NCBI GenBank assembly: GCA_014529385.2
Contig: CM043953.1
Span: forward strand, 112,160,549 to 112,224,548
DNA length: 64,000 nt
Source of the DNA: Adiantum capillus-veneris
Taxonomy: Eukaryota; Streptophyta; Polypodiopsida; Polypodiales; Pteridaceae
Direction: 5' to 3'
Every line of letters begins with the position of its first letter. The stretch's first letter is position 1. The notes below the pieces were generated by a model that did no database searches, was not told the DNA's origin, and was given only the letters and a program-made list of their open reading frames with translations. Of the stretch, positions 9,801 to 20,784 are shown one piece after another. The position numbers were made by a program, and so were the translations under genes.

Positions 9801-10018
9801 TGTATGTAAAATAGGAGATGAGAATCAATTTTGTTGAACCTGTTCACTTCGGAAATGCTGCTACAGAAACGCCTTCCATAACTCTGAAAATTTCTGTCTT
9901 TACATCAATGCGTAGAGGACTTCGTGCTCTTCGATTGAGGCTATAGATCACCCAAATCGGAGTTCGGATGAAGAAGTTATGATCAAAAGAGTGGACTGCT
10001 GTCTACTAGGTATTAAGA
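9801..10018 (-). other. LINE 5' untranslated region (boundary approximate)
   Basis: About 220 bp upstream of the ORF1 ATG with no competing upstream ORF of note. The sequence changes character at about 10018, where A/G-rich text containing two TATTAAGAGA words begins. I use that change as the tentative 5' end of the element. Confidence 0.35.
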
Positions 10019-11888
<1,870 letters not shown>

Positions 11889-13470
11889 TGTAACATTTAA
11901 TGGCCTAATAACTTGTGTGTAGCGGAAATTAACATGAACATAGTGGGCATTGCATTAGAATAGATTCCTAATGAGAATTGCAAGAGTGCTTGGGTGGAGA
12001 GAGCAACAAAAAGCATAACACCTAGTTAGATAGCATCAACAATACTTTCAAAAGAGAGAGAAATTAAGCTATTGACAACAATTGAGGACCGGATTTTCAT
12101 GGAGCCGGTCCCCCCTCCAAAAGGCTTTGTATTATGGTTTCTCCCATCAAGAGAGACATTGTACAATACAATTCTTTGTGTTCCTTCAAGACTAGCTCGT
12201 GCAATGAAGATGAAACATTCATGCACTAAGCAAAACACTTAGCAAAAAAAGCTTTAATTATCCCCGTTCTCAGACCCAAGACCTCACACACCTTCGAAGA
12301 TGGTGAGAGCTAGCAGGGTATGAGAGTAGATTGAGAGGAAGAAGGAGTATCTTACGAGAAATATGTACATCTCCTCACATAATCACTCATATTAGCATAG
12401 ATTTAGCTTGGTAGAGGAGATGAGCATGCATTAAAGATTTGCTCTTGGTTGGATTTGCATCCACAAGCCAAGAGTGTGTCGATGTAGGATTCTATCTCAC
12501 AAGCTTGGACTAGGTGATGAGATCTCCATTAAAGCTTGGGAAGAGATAGTTTTCTCTTTCTTCACACATAAGATTGTGTGAGTGTGTGTGTGATAATTCT
12601 TTGCAAAAATCAGCCCCCCCCCTCTCTCTCTTGGGCGAGCCCTCTTGATATTTGCTCTTGCTCCAGCCTCATTGGCCCTCCCCAAGTCAAGCCAATGACC
12701 ATTAAGCAGCATAAGTGATAGCCTTTTGACATGTGTCCCCGTTTCCCCTTTTGTGAGAGCTTTAGGTAATTTAATAATTAAACTAAACTCTCATTGGACC
12801 CCTTTGCCTCCTGGCCAATAGGAATCAGGCAAGCCATTGGGCTCCTGAATGCTCATTGGACCCCTTGCGAGACTGCCCAATAGTCTTCTAGGAGACTTAA
12901 TTCTCCTTGGTTCTTTTATTAAGTGTTTTTAAAATAATTAGACTAGATTTACTCTAGCCTAATTCTCATTGGTCCATCTCCAAGGCCATCCAATAGGAAT
13001 TGGGCACACCTTGTGGGCATCTGGGCTAGGGAGCTGACATGTGTCTGTAATTAGATTCCCTTTGTGTAAAGGGAGCCTCTGTGTGTGTGTGACTTTCTCT
13101 CTCATCCCCTACTCCCAAGGCTCGCCCCCTCCTATGTAGGGATTTGAAAAGTCTTCTTGGTCACACACAAAGCATCCAATTTCCCCTAGGGTTGACCTTT
13201 GGACACAACCTTTGAATTTTGGAACCTTAGCACTTTGGAAGTCTTAATGGGCTGAACCTTAGGGTCTTTTTAGCCCATTGTTGCACATGGCTCTTTTGCA
13301 GATGGCCCCCCTTTTGGATCCCTATTTTCCCTCCTTTGGACCGCTACAGTGGTCGGTCTGCTAGCTTAACCAATATTCTAGCTTTTTCTCCCCTAGCACT
13401 TCCCCACATTAAATGATCAGTTTAATATGAGAAAATCATTTAGGAGAATTAGATATTGATTATTATGACA
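11889..13470 (-). repeat. 3' LTR of the chromovirus (1582 bp)
   Basis: Paired with 19182-20784. The first ~460 bp from the left edge match the partner without visible difference, while the middle (about 12350-13100) shows clustered substitutions and indels. A 70-codon frame at 12026-12238 is identical in both LTRs only because the LTRs are copies; it is not taken as a gene. Confidence 0.95.
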
Positions 13471-13486
13471 TTACCTCTCTCTTGAA
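13471..13486 (-). promoter_or_regulatory. polypurine tract of the chromovirus
   Basis: The minus strand reads CAAGAGAGAGGTAA immediately before the 3' LTR (TGTCATAATAATC). Purine tracts at this position prime plus-strand DNA synthesis in LTR elements. Confidence 0.7.
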
Positions 13487-13825
13487 ATCATAGTCTTCCT
13501 CGACTATGGTCTAGAGAAGATAAATCATATTCATGAGTCCTTTTCTTAGCGGGTAGAGGATCCCTATGTTACCCTACGACATCATTCCACAATGGATGAC
13601 TAGTCCATTTGGTGCTTGAGAGCCAGAGGCTGCCGCAAGCATGTCTGCACATTAGTCCTATCAGTCTTCCATAGTAGAGTGACAAGCTCTACTTGGTGTT
13701 TGGGAGACGTCATCTCCGCAAACTTGATCTAAGCATGCATACTACATTTTTGTGCACAATAAAGAAAAAGAGAGTCTTATAAGACAAAAAAAACTTTGTT
13801 CATTTTTAACATTTTGTACATTTGC

Positions 13826-14956
13826 TTACTCTTGGGAAGCATTGTAAGCATTGACAAGGTTTAGGTTATCCTTTATTTGTATGCCTTGCATCCATCTAGC
13901 ATCTTCAAAAGGATAATTTTTAAACTTAATAAGATATCGTCGGATAGTCTTACCGCCTCTTAATACCTTGTCTTCATGTCGGAGAATGGACTCGGGCTGT
14001 AGCACCTCCCCTTGGTCCTCGATCTCCGGTGGGTCTTCAATAGTTGGTTCTTGAGGTGGCTCTCCTTTGTAAGGCTTTAATAGGCTCACATGGAAAGCAT
14101 TGTGTATGAGCCAGTGATTGGTCAACCTGAGTTGATAGGCCATTTAGTTGATTGGCCTAAGAATCTGGAAGGGACCATAGTACCTTTTTGCTAGCTTAGC
14201 ATAGTACTTTTGGTGGCCCGTAGGATTCTTTCCCGTCGTGTGCCTTAATCGAGCCTTGGGAAACTTTAACAAGACCCAATCGTTTTCGTTAAAGGCTTGG
14301 GCTCTTCTGTGCTTGTCATCAATATCCTTTTGCCTTTGCTGTGAGATAGAGATAGCATCCTTAATCTTTTGAAAAGATTCTTGTAGGACTCGGCTATACT
14401 AATCTGCAGCGAAGATCTTCCCATGTACCTTAAGTAGCAAGGGACTATTTGATCTTCCCTCAATTACCTCGAAAGGTGCTTTTCCCGTGGAAGTATGTAC
14501 AGTGTTATTGTAAGCATACTCCACTAAGGGTAAGTACTTCTCCCATTGGGATCTTTGATCTACTTCCGTTACATAGGCTTTTAGTAGATTGAGAATGGTT
14601 AGGTTAGCTATTTCACTTTGGCCATCCGTTTGTGGATGATAGGCCGAAGAGAAGTTTAGCCTTGTCCCTAAATTCTCAAAGAGACCCTTCCAGAAATTAC
14701 TGGTCATTCTAGGATCTCTATCTGACACTATGGACATTGGCAAGCCATGGTACTTGAAAATTTGTGAAATGAAGAGGGTTGCCATTTGATGGGCTTTGAT
14801 AGTCTTTTTGACAGGTATAAAATGAGCTTGTTTACTGAACTTGTCTACTATCGTCCATATTCCTGTATTCCCATGGATAGACTTAGGCAATCCAAAGATA
14901 AAATCCATGGATATGCTCTCCCATGGTGAATTAGGGATTGGCAAGGGTTGAAGCAA
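13826..14956 (-). pseudogene. chromovirus pol, integrase core and chromodomain part (two nonsense codons)
   Basis: The frame carries the integrase catalytic core with its DDE triad: Asp in MDFIFGLP, Asp in SDRDPRM, and Glu in GQSEIAN. These residues would join element DNA to the target. A TAG at about 14398-14400 and a TAA at about 14144-14146 interrupt it, but the same frame continues through the integrase C-terminal region into a chromodomain (about 14010-13850, with RHEDKVLRGGK, RRYLIKFKNYP and a following ARWM). The element stops at 13826, leaving about 340 bp to the purine tract. Chromodomains at this position are diagnostic of chromoviruses and read histone marks. Confidence 0.9.
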
Positions 14957-15475
14957 TCAAAGTTGCTTCCCTCTATCAAATTTTGTCTTTTGGCATACCA
15001 CACATTTAGAAACATACTCTTGTATGTTCACTTTCATGGTAGGCCAATAGAAATATGTTTCAATTCCCTTTAAGGTAGACTGAATCCCTCTATGACCCGC
15101 ATAAGGTGGAGCATGATATTCATACATTACTTTCTCACATAGTGAGTTAGTAACGCATAGTCTATTGCCATAGAGAAGATAACCATCTTGTAAAGTAAAT
15201 GGTTCTTCTTTATTCCCTAATGCAAGGGCTGAAATAACATCTCTAAAATCGGGATCAATAGCGTATTCCTCTATCATTGAAGATAGATCATTGTGAGTTG
15301 CTATGGAAACCGCATTCACTCTCGGCCGTCTTGAGAGTGCATCAGCTACTTGATTATGCTTGCCAGCAATGTGAGCAATATGAAAATGAAATTGCGAAAG
15401 GAAATTTTCCCACCTCATTTGTTTGTCAGAGAGCTTGGTCCACGTCATGAAATACTTAAGACTTTGGTGATCCGT
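14957..15475 (-). pseudogene. chromovirus pol, RNase H end and integrase zinc finger
   Basis: From about 15475 the frame gives the RNase H tail (TDH...SLKYF, then HNQVADALSRR) and the HHCC integrase zinc-binding domain (HAPPYAGHRG...CVVCQ). A TGA near 15470 separates it from upstream RNase H, and a TGA at about 14957 separates it from the integrase core. Both stops are in frame with flanking coding sequence. They are single-codon lesions, not domain boundaries. Confidence 0.88.
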
Positions 15476-16015
15476 TCACAGAATGAAAGGAGTCCCCAAT
15501 AAATAGTGCTTCCATGAGTCTAAGGCATGTAGAACTGCAAGGAGTTCCTTTTCATATATGCCTAGAGCTTGCTCAACAGGGTCGAGCCTTCGACTCTCAT
15601 AGACTATGGCATGCCCTTCTTGGAGCAAAACAGCTCCAAGGCAATCACCACAAGCATCACATTGGACCTCAAATGGTTTTGAGAGATCCGGTAGTGTAAG
15701 CACAGGTTGAAAGATAAGCTTTTCTTTAAGCTTTTCGAAAGCATTGTTCTCCTTAGCAGACCATGTATACCTAACGCTTTTCTTTGTTAGGTCATGTAAT
15801 GGTCCCGAAATTTGTGAGAACTTTTCTATGAAGCGTCTATAGTATGCACACATACCTATAAAGCTTCTTAGTTCATTAAGATTCCTTGGTTTAGGCCATC
15901 CTTTTATTACCTCTAACTTTGATGGATCCATTTGGATGCCATCTTGAGAGATAATGTGACCTAAATACTGAATCTCTTGCAAGAAAAATTCACTTTTCTT
16001 TCGATTAATTAACAT
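15476..16015 (-). pseudogene. chromovirus pol, RT thumb/connection and RNase H (after frameshift)
   Basis: This frame picks up where the 924-codon gag-pol frame stops, overlapping it by 11 bp. It continues the RT domain (KKSEFFLQEIQYLGHIIS, then the IKGWPKP and FIGMCAYYRRFI words typical of Ty3/gypsy) and enters RNase H with the catalytic Asp in QCDACGDCLGAVL and the Glu in YEKELLAVL. The change of frame is a single-base indel in the text TTAATTAA. Such an abrupt break inside RT, at a place with no known recoding in this lineage, is best read as mutation. Confidence 0.88.
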
Positions 16016-18779
16016 AAAGTTTATTATCTCTCAAAACTTGAAATATTACCTGGAGGTGTTTCTTGTGTTCGTCTAATGAATTAGAGTAGATGATAATATC
16101 ATCAAAGAACACTCCAGTGAAGGTTAGACGAGGCCTGAACAGCTTCTCCATCAAGCGGTTGAATTTGGCTGGTGCATTGGTCAAGCCAAAAGGCATGACA
16201 ATGTATTCGTAAAGACCAAATGTGGTGTGAAATGCGGTCTTTACAATGTCTTGATCAACTATCCTTATTTGATGATAGCCACTTTTTAGGTCAATCCTAC
16301 TGAAGTAGGTTGATCCTTGTAGCTTATCAAATAAGTCTTCTACCCGTGGAACGGGAAACCTACTCTTGATAGTGATCCTATTTAGTGCTCTATAGTCGAC
16401 ACACATACGATATGTGCCGTCTTTCTTTTGCAGTAATAGCACAGGTGAGCAAAATGGAGATGAGCTAGGCCTAACCATGCCCTTCTCAACTAACTCATGC
16501 ACTTGCTGCATAATCTCCTCTTGTTGAGCATGTGAAACTCTATAAGGAGGGTTGTTAGGTGGTGAACTTCCTGGAAGAACTTCAATTGCATGGTCATCAT
16601 TACCTCGTTTAGGAGGTAGCTCAAAAGGGATGTCGTCAATAAAAACATCTTGAAACCCCTTGAGAAAATTGGATAACTCTAATTCCTTTTGGTTACTTTT
16701 ATTTTCCTTTGCTAAAGCATTAGGTTCTTTTTGAGAATCTTTAACAAAAATCATGTACACGGAAATAGAGCTCTTTATTGACTTGTTGAAAGCTGGTGTA
16801 TGTACAATGGGGATAGTGTTACCCATTTCCTTAGCATCTATATACATGTCTTTTTCCCTGAACTTAAAGGATATTCTCCTTTCGGGAAACTTAACATCGG
16901 CAGCCAGGCGATCAAACCATGGTGCCCCTAGGATTACATCCTCATGCTTGAGAGGAGAGATAAAGAAGTCCTCTTTGTCCACGTAGCCTTGGACATGAAG
17001 CCTCAATTTGCCGATTAAGGAAGTGACTGAAGCTTCTTGCCCCTTGAAGGCACTGTCTGCGGGTAGGACATCTCCCATCTCGTAGGATTGTATGCCTAGC
17101 TTGGTGGCCAACTCTACAGATATAAAATTGTGAGTAGAACCAGGGTCAAAGAGAATAAAAGCATCATGTTCTCTTACCTTCACCCAAGCATGGCATAGAG
17201 GAGATCCTTTGTGATGATTTTGGTGAGTCTCCTCCTCTTGGATTTCAACCAAGGAAACTCTAGGAGGATATTGGCGGTTGTTCTTTTGGGGACAAGCGCG
17301 GTATGCATGCCCTTGCTTGCCGCACTTGAAACACCGGTTATCCTTACGATAACGCTCAAGATCTTCAGGAGAGAGTTTGTTCTTAGCTTTGTAAACTCCC
17401 TTCTCTTTAGCTTTGTTGGAGTTGCCCTTAGGAGACGTTTGGACATTGTCCTTCCCCTTAGGCTCATTGGAACCCTTGTTTTCCGTGGGCTTATTATTTC
17501 TTTTAGCCCCTGTTTGGAAATTGATTCGAGAGGCCACCATAGTATGGTGTATTACCGCCGATATGGTACATGGCCTTTGGGAGTTGACATACTCCGCCAT
17601 TTCGTCGGTTAAGCCCACACAAAATTGTTGCTTTTGTTCTCCAAAATCCAACTTTTTGAAGACAGTGGCTTTGAGTTTTAGGTCCCAAAACTTGTCTACA
17701 TATTTTTGTATGGATTCATTGGGAGAGAGCTTTAAGCTTTGCCATTCGGTGAGTACTTTGTCTTTGGCATTGGTGGCCAAAAACTGCTTCATAATGGAAG
17801 CTCTTAAAGGTTTCCATGTTCGTGGAGCTTCACCGCTGGCTCGTAGGCTAGACCACCATTGTCTGGAAGACTTTTGAAAGTGCATAGCTACATGGCGTAG
17901 CTTAGAGGACTCCGTGAAGCCCTCATCTCCAAACGCCGCATCGAATTGCTGTATAAAGGCCAAGACTTTGTCCGTAGCACCAAAGGTGCCATCATAGGTA
18001 AGGAAAGAGATGCTCTTCCCTCCCTCTTTAAATTTCTTCAGTTTGGACGACCTCTTCCATGCGACATAGGATTTCCTATGGCCTCTTCTTTTTGATGGTT
18101 CAAAGGTTGCACCATCACTTTCTTTAGAAGGTGAAGAATTTGAAGAAGGTGGAGAAGAGGGTGACCTCTTTCTCGCCTTTTTCTTGTCTTGATCTTCGTC
18201 GTCTTCACCATAGCTTTCATAAGAGGAAGAGGATGAAGAAGATGGAGAAGAGGGTGTCCTCTTTCTCGCCTTTTTCTTCTCTTGCTTTTTATCATCCCTC
18301 TTTGAATTATGGCGTGGAAAAGAGTGTGATGGTCTTCTCCGCTTTGCTGGTGATGGAGAGCGTTTAGCCCACCGTCTTTGTGGAGCCATCTCCGCCGAGG
18401 TGGCAGAAGACTCACTTCTTTCTCGTTCCTTCGATGGAGGCTCTTGAGTTCTCCTTTGGGAAGGAGATGAATCATCAAGAAGTAAATTCTTGAGCCCTTC
18501 ATATGGATTCTCTTCTTCTTCCCGAATCGGAGAGAGACCTCTTTTGGTAGTCTCACAAGGAGGCTTCCTAGGTGTTCTCTCATCATGGTGATGAGCTCGG
18601 AGAATCCCGTGAGCACGAAGCTGCCGTTGCACTTCACTTTGGAGAGATGGATTGCCCATGGCTTTTTGAAGCCTAGAAACAAGATAGTTAACAAGCATTG
18701 AAGCATCATTAGTAGCTTGCTCATAAGAAAAATCAAAGTTATCAACATTAATTTCACTCTCTTTACTATTGTCAGCCAT
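16005..18779 (-). CDS. chromovirus gag-protease-RT polyprotein (924 codons, open)
   Basis: The ATG at 18779 opens a long frame. Residues 1-240 are Ser/Arg/Lys-rich. The capsid-like gag domain covers about 255-425 (FQKSSRQWWSSL region). The nucleocapsid knuckle CFKCGKQGHAYRAC is at 483-496. The retropepsin active site is LFDPGSTHNFIS at about 544-554, where the usual second residue Ser/Thr after Asp is Pro, probably damaging. The RT fingers and palm begin at about 750, with KSGYHQIRI and MPFGLTNAP, and the catalytic motif reads FFDDI where many relatives have YLDDI. The frame ends inside RT at a one-base indel. Gag and pol are fused in one frame, as is usual for plant chromoviruses. Confidence 0.92.
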   Translation of the reverse strand: MADNSKESEINVDNFDFSYEQATNDASMLVNYLVSRLQKAMGNPSLQSEVQRQLRAHGILRAHHHDERTPRKPPCETTKRGLSPIREEEENPYEGLKNLLLDDSSPSQRRTQEPPSKERERSESSATSAEMAPQRRWAKRSPSPAKRRRPSHSFPRHNSKRDDKKQEKKKARKRTPSSPSSSSSSSYESYGEDDEDQDKKKARKRSPSSPPSSNSSPSKESDGATFEPSKRRGHRKSYVAWKRSSKLKKFKEGGKSISFLTYDGTFGATDKVLAFIQQFDAAFGDEGFTESSKLRHVAMHFQKSSRQWWSSLRASGEAPRTWKPLRASIMKQFLATNAKDKVLTEWQSLKLSPNESIQKYVDKFWDLKLKATVFKKLDFGEQKQQFCVGLTDEMAEYVNSQRPCTISAVIHHTMVASRINFQTGAKRNNKPTENKGSNEPKGKDNVQTSPKGNSNKAKEKGVYKAKNKLSPEDLERYRKDNRCFKCGKQGHAYRACPQKNNRQYPPRVSLVEIQEEETHQNHHKGSPLCHAWVKVREHDAFILFDPGSTHNFISVELATKLGIQSYEMGDVLPADSAFKGQEASVTSLIGKLRLHVQGYVDKEDFFISPLKHEDVILGAPWFDRLAADVKFPERRISFKFREKDMYIDAKEMGNTIPIVHTPAFNKSIKSSISVYMIFVKDSQKEPNALAKENKSNQKELELSNFLKGFQDVFIDDIPFELPPKRGNDDHAIEVLPGSSPPNNPPYRVSHAQQEEIMQQVHELVEKGMVRPSSSPFCSPVLLLQKKDGTYRMCVDYRALNRITIKSRFPVPRVEDLFDKLQGSTYFSRIDLKSGYHQIRIVDQDIVKTAFHTTFGLYEYIVMPFGLTNAPAKFNRLMEKLFRPRLTFTGVFFDDIIIYSNSLDEHKKHLQVIFQVLRDNKLYVN

Positions 18780-19162
18780 TCTAACAACTTTTAGGTGTAC
18801 TTTGGCACTTCAAGCCCTAGTTGCAACTCCTCTTTACCCCTTTAGAAAAAGCACTCAAGCTACTGTACCCGCGGCTCGAATACCATTAATTGCAAGGAAT
18901 AGAAGAGAGGGTCTTTCGACACCAAAACAGCACCGGCTCCTGTCAAGCTTCTAATAGCTCAATAGTGGTTAAGCCATAGGCAAGCCCCGTAGGACTCCAC
19001 TATTAAGACCATAGCTCTCGACGGTGATGCCCCGTTAACTGCACGAAGGCAGGCGCACTGCAAGGCTCAAAAATCCTTATTCTACTTACTCACAGGCAAT
19101 TAATAATACCAACCATTTATAGCTAGCTTGAGGACCTCCCTTCTTGAGCAAGAAAAGAGAAA
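18780..19162 (-). other. untranslated leader of the chromovirus
   Basis: Between the primer-binding site and the gag ATG. It contains a second initiator-Met-like word on the minus strand (TGGTATTCGAGC, about 18876-18887), but no CA-ended LTR abuts it, so it is not taken as the functional priming site. Confidence 0.6.
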
Positions 19163-19180
19163 CATTGTGCTTTGATACCA
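19163..19180 (-). promoter_or_regulatory. primer-binding site of the chromovirus
   Basis: The minus strand reads TGGTATCAAAGCACAATG one base inside the 5' LTR end. Eleven of the first twelve bases match the common plant initiator-Met tRNA site TGGTATCAGAGC. Confidence 0.85.
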
Positions 19181-19181
19181 A

Positions 19182-20373
19182 TGTAACATTTAATGGCCTA
19201 ATAACTTGTGTGTAGCGGAAATTAACATGAACATAGTGGGCATTGCATTAGAATAGATTCCTAATGAGAATTGCAAGAGTGCTTGGGTGGAGAGAGCAAC
19301 AAAAAGCATAACACCTAGTTAGATAGCATCAACAATACTTTCAAAAGAGAGAGAAATTAAGCTATTGACAACAATTGAGGACCGGATTTTCATGGAGCCG
19401 GTCCCCCCTCCAAAAGGCTTTGTATTATGGTTTCTCCCATCAAGAGAGACATTGTACAATACAATTCTTTGTGTTCCTTCAAGACTAGCTCGTGCAATGA
19501 AGATGAAACATTCATGCACTAAGCAAAACACTTAGCAAAAAAAGCTTTAATTATCCCCGTTCTCAGACCCAAGACCTCACACACCTTCGAAGATGGTGAG
19601 AGCTAGCAGGGTATGAGAGTAGATTGAGAGGAAGAAGGAGTATCTTACGCGAAATATGTACATCTCCTCACATAATCACTCATATTAGCATAGATTTAGC
19701 TTAGTAATTAGCTTGGTAGAGGAGATGAGCATGCATTGAAGCTTGGCTCTTGGTTGGATTTGCATCCACAAGCCAAGAGTGTGTCGATGTAGGCTTTCAT
19801 CTCACAATCTTGGAGTAGGTGATGAGCTCTCCATTAAAGCTTGGGAAGAGATAGTTTTCTCTTTCTTCACACATGAGATTGTGTGAGAGTGTGTGTGATA
19901 ATGCTTTGCAAAAATCAGCCCCCCCTCTCTCTCTCTTGGGCGAGCCCTCTTGATATTTGCTCTTGCTCCAGCCTCATTGGCCCTCCCCAAGTCAAGCCAA
20001 TGACCATTAAGCAGCATAAGTGATAGCCTTTTGACATGTGTCCCCGTTTCCCCTTTTGTGAGAGCTTTAGGTAATTTAATAATTAAACTAAACTCTCATT
20101 GAACCCCTTTGCCTCCTGGCCAATAGGAATCAGGCAAGCCATTGGGCTCCTGAATGCTCATTGGAACCCTTGGGAGACAGCCCAAGTCTTCCAGGAGACT
20201 TAATTCTCAGTGGTTCTTTTATTAAGTGTTTTTAAATTAATTAGACTAGATTTACTCTAGCGTAATTCTCTTTGGTCCACCTCGAAGGCCATCCAATAGG
20301 AATTGGGCACACCTTATGGGCATCTGGGCTAGGGAGCTGGCATGTGTCCCTAATTCCCTTTGTGTAAAGGGAG

Positions 20374-20406
<33 letters not shown>

Positions 20407-20784
20407 CTTTCTCTCTCATCCCCTACTCCCAAGGCTTGCCCCCTCCTATGTAGGGATTTGAAAAGTCTTCTTGGTCACACACAAAGCATCCAATTTCCCC
20501 TAGGGTTGACCTTTGGACACAACCTTTGAATTTTGGAACCTTAGCATTTTGGAAGTCTTAATGGGCTGAACCTTAGGGTCTTTTTAGCCCATTGTTGCAC
20601 ATGGCTCTTTTGCAGATGGCCCCCCTTTTGGATCCCTATTTTCCCTCCTTTGGACCGCTACAGTGGCCGGTCTGCTAGCTTAACCAATATTCTAGCTTTT
20701 TCTCCCCTGGCACTTCCCCACATTAAATGATCAGTTTCATATGAGAAAATCATTAAGGAGAATTAGATATTGATTATTATGACA
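19182..20784 (-). repeat. 5' LTR of the chromovirus (1603 bp)
   Basis: The partner of 11889-13470. It is 21 bp longer, partly through a local duplication around 19700-19711 (AGCTTAGTAATT) and a longer GT run near 20370-20404. It drives minus-strand transcription towards gag. It is followed on the right by GTAGG, the second target-site copy. Confidence 0.95.

Larger units (their letters stand above)
5339..10018 (-). mobile_element. apparently full-length non-LTR retrotransposon (LINE) with open ORF1 and ORF2
   Basis: The minus-strand order is a 5' untranslated region (about 10018-9801), ORF1 (9800-8850), one UAG, ORF2 (8843-5451), a very short 3' UTR and a microsatellite tail. Both ORFs are uninterrupted over 4.3 kb, in sharp contrast to every other element in the window, so this looks like a young copy. 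ORF1 has a coiled coil plus an RRM-like fold. ORF2 has an AP-type endonuclease, reverse transcriptase and a C-terminal Cys/His motif. That layout suits the L1/Jockey/I assemblage; I cannot fix the clade by eye. The 5' boundary is approximate, and no target-site duplication was identified. Confidence 0.85.
11889..20784 (-). mobile_element. complete Ty3/gypsy chromovirus (8.9 kb) with GTAGG target duplication
   Basis: LTRs at 11889-13470 (3') and 19182-20784 (5') begin TG and end CA on the plus strand. They are flanked by identical GTAGG at 11884-11888 and 20785-20789. Next to the 5' LTR is a primer-binding site close to initiator-Met tRNA; next to the 3' LTR is a purine tract. Internally the order is gag, protease, reverse transcriptase, RNase H, integrase and chromodomain, which defines a chromovirus. 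Chromodomains steer integration to marked chromatin (family knowledge). Gag to mid-RT is one open frame of 924 codons. The rest carries one frameshift and four nonsense codons, so this copy is not autonomous, although every domain is still legible. Confidence 0.96.

Noticed and set aside
12026-12238. 70-codon frame perfectly repeated at 19319-19531
   Set aside because: The identity reflects the two LTR copies of one chromovirus, not selection on a protein.
18876-18887. Second primer-binding-like word in the chromovirus leader (TGGTATTCGAGC on the minus strand)
   Set aside because: It is not adjacent to an LTR end; the true site is at 19163-19180, one base from the LTR.
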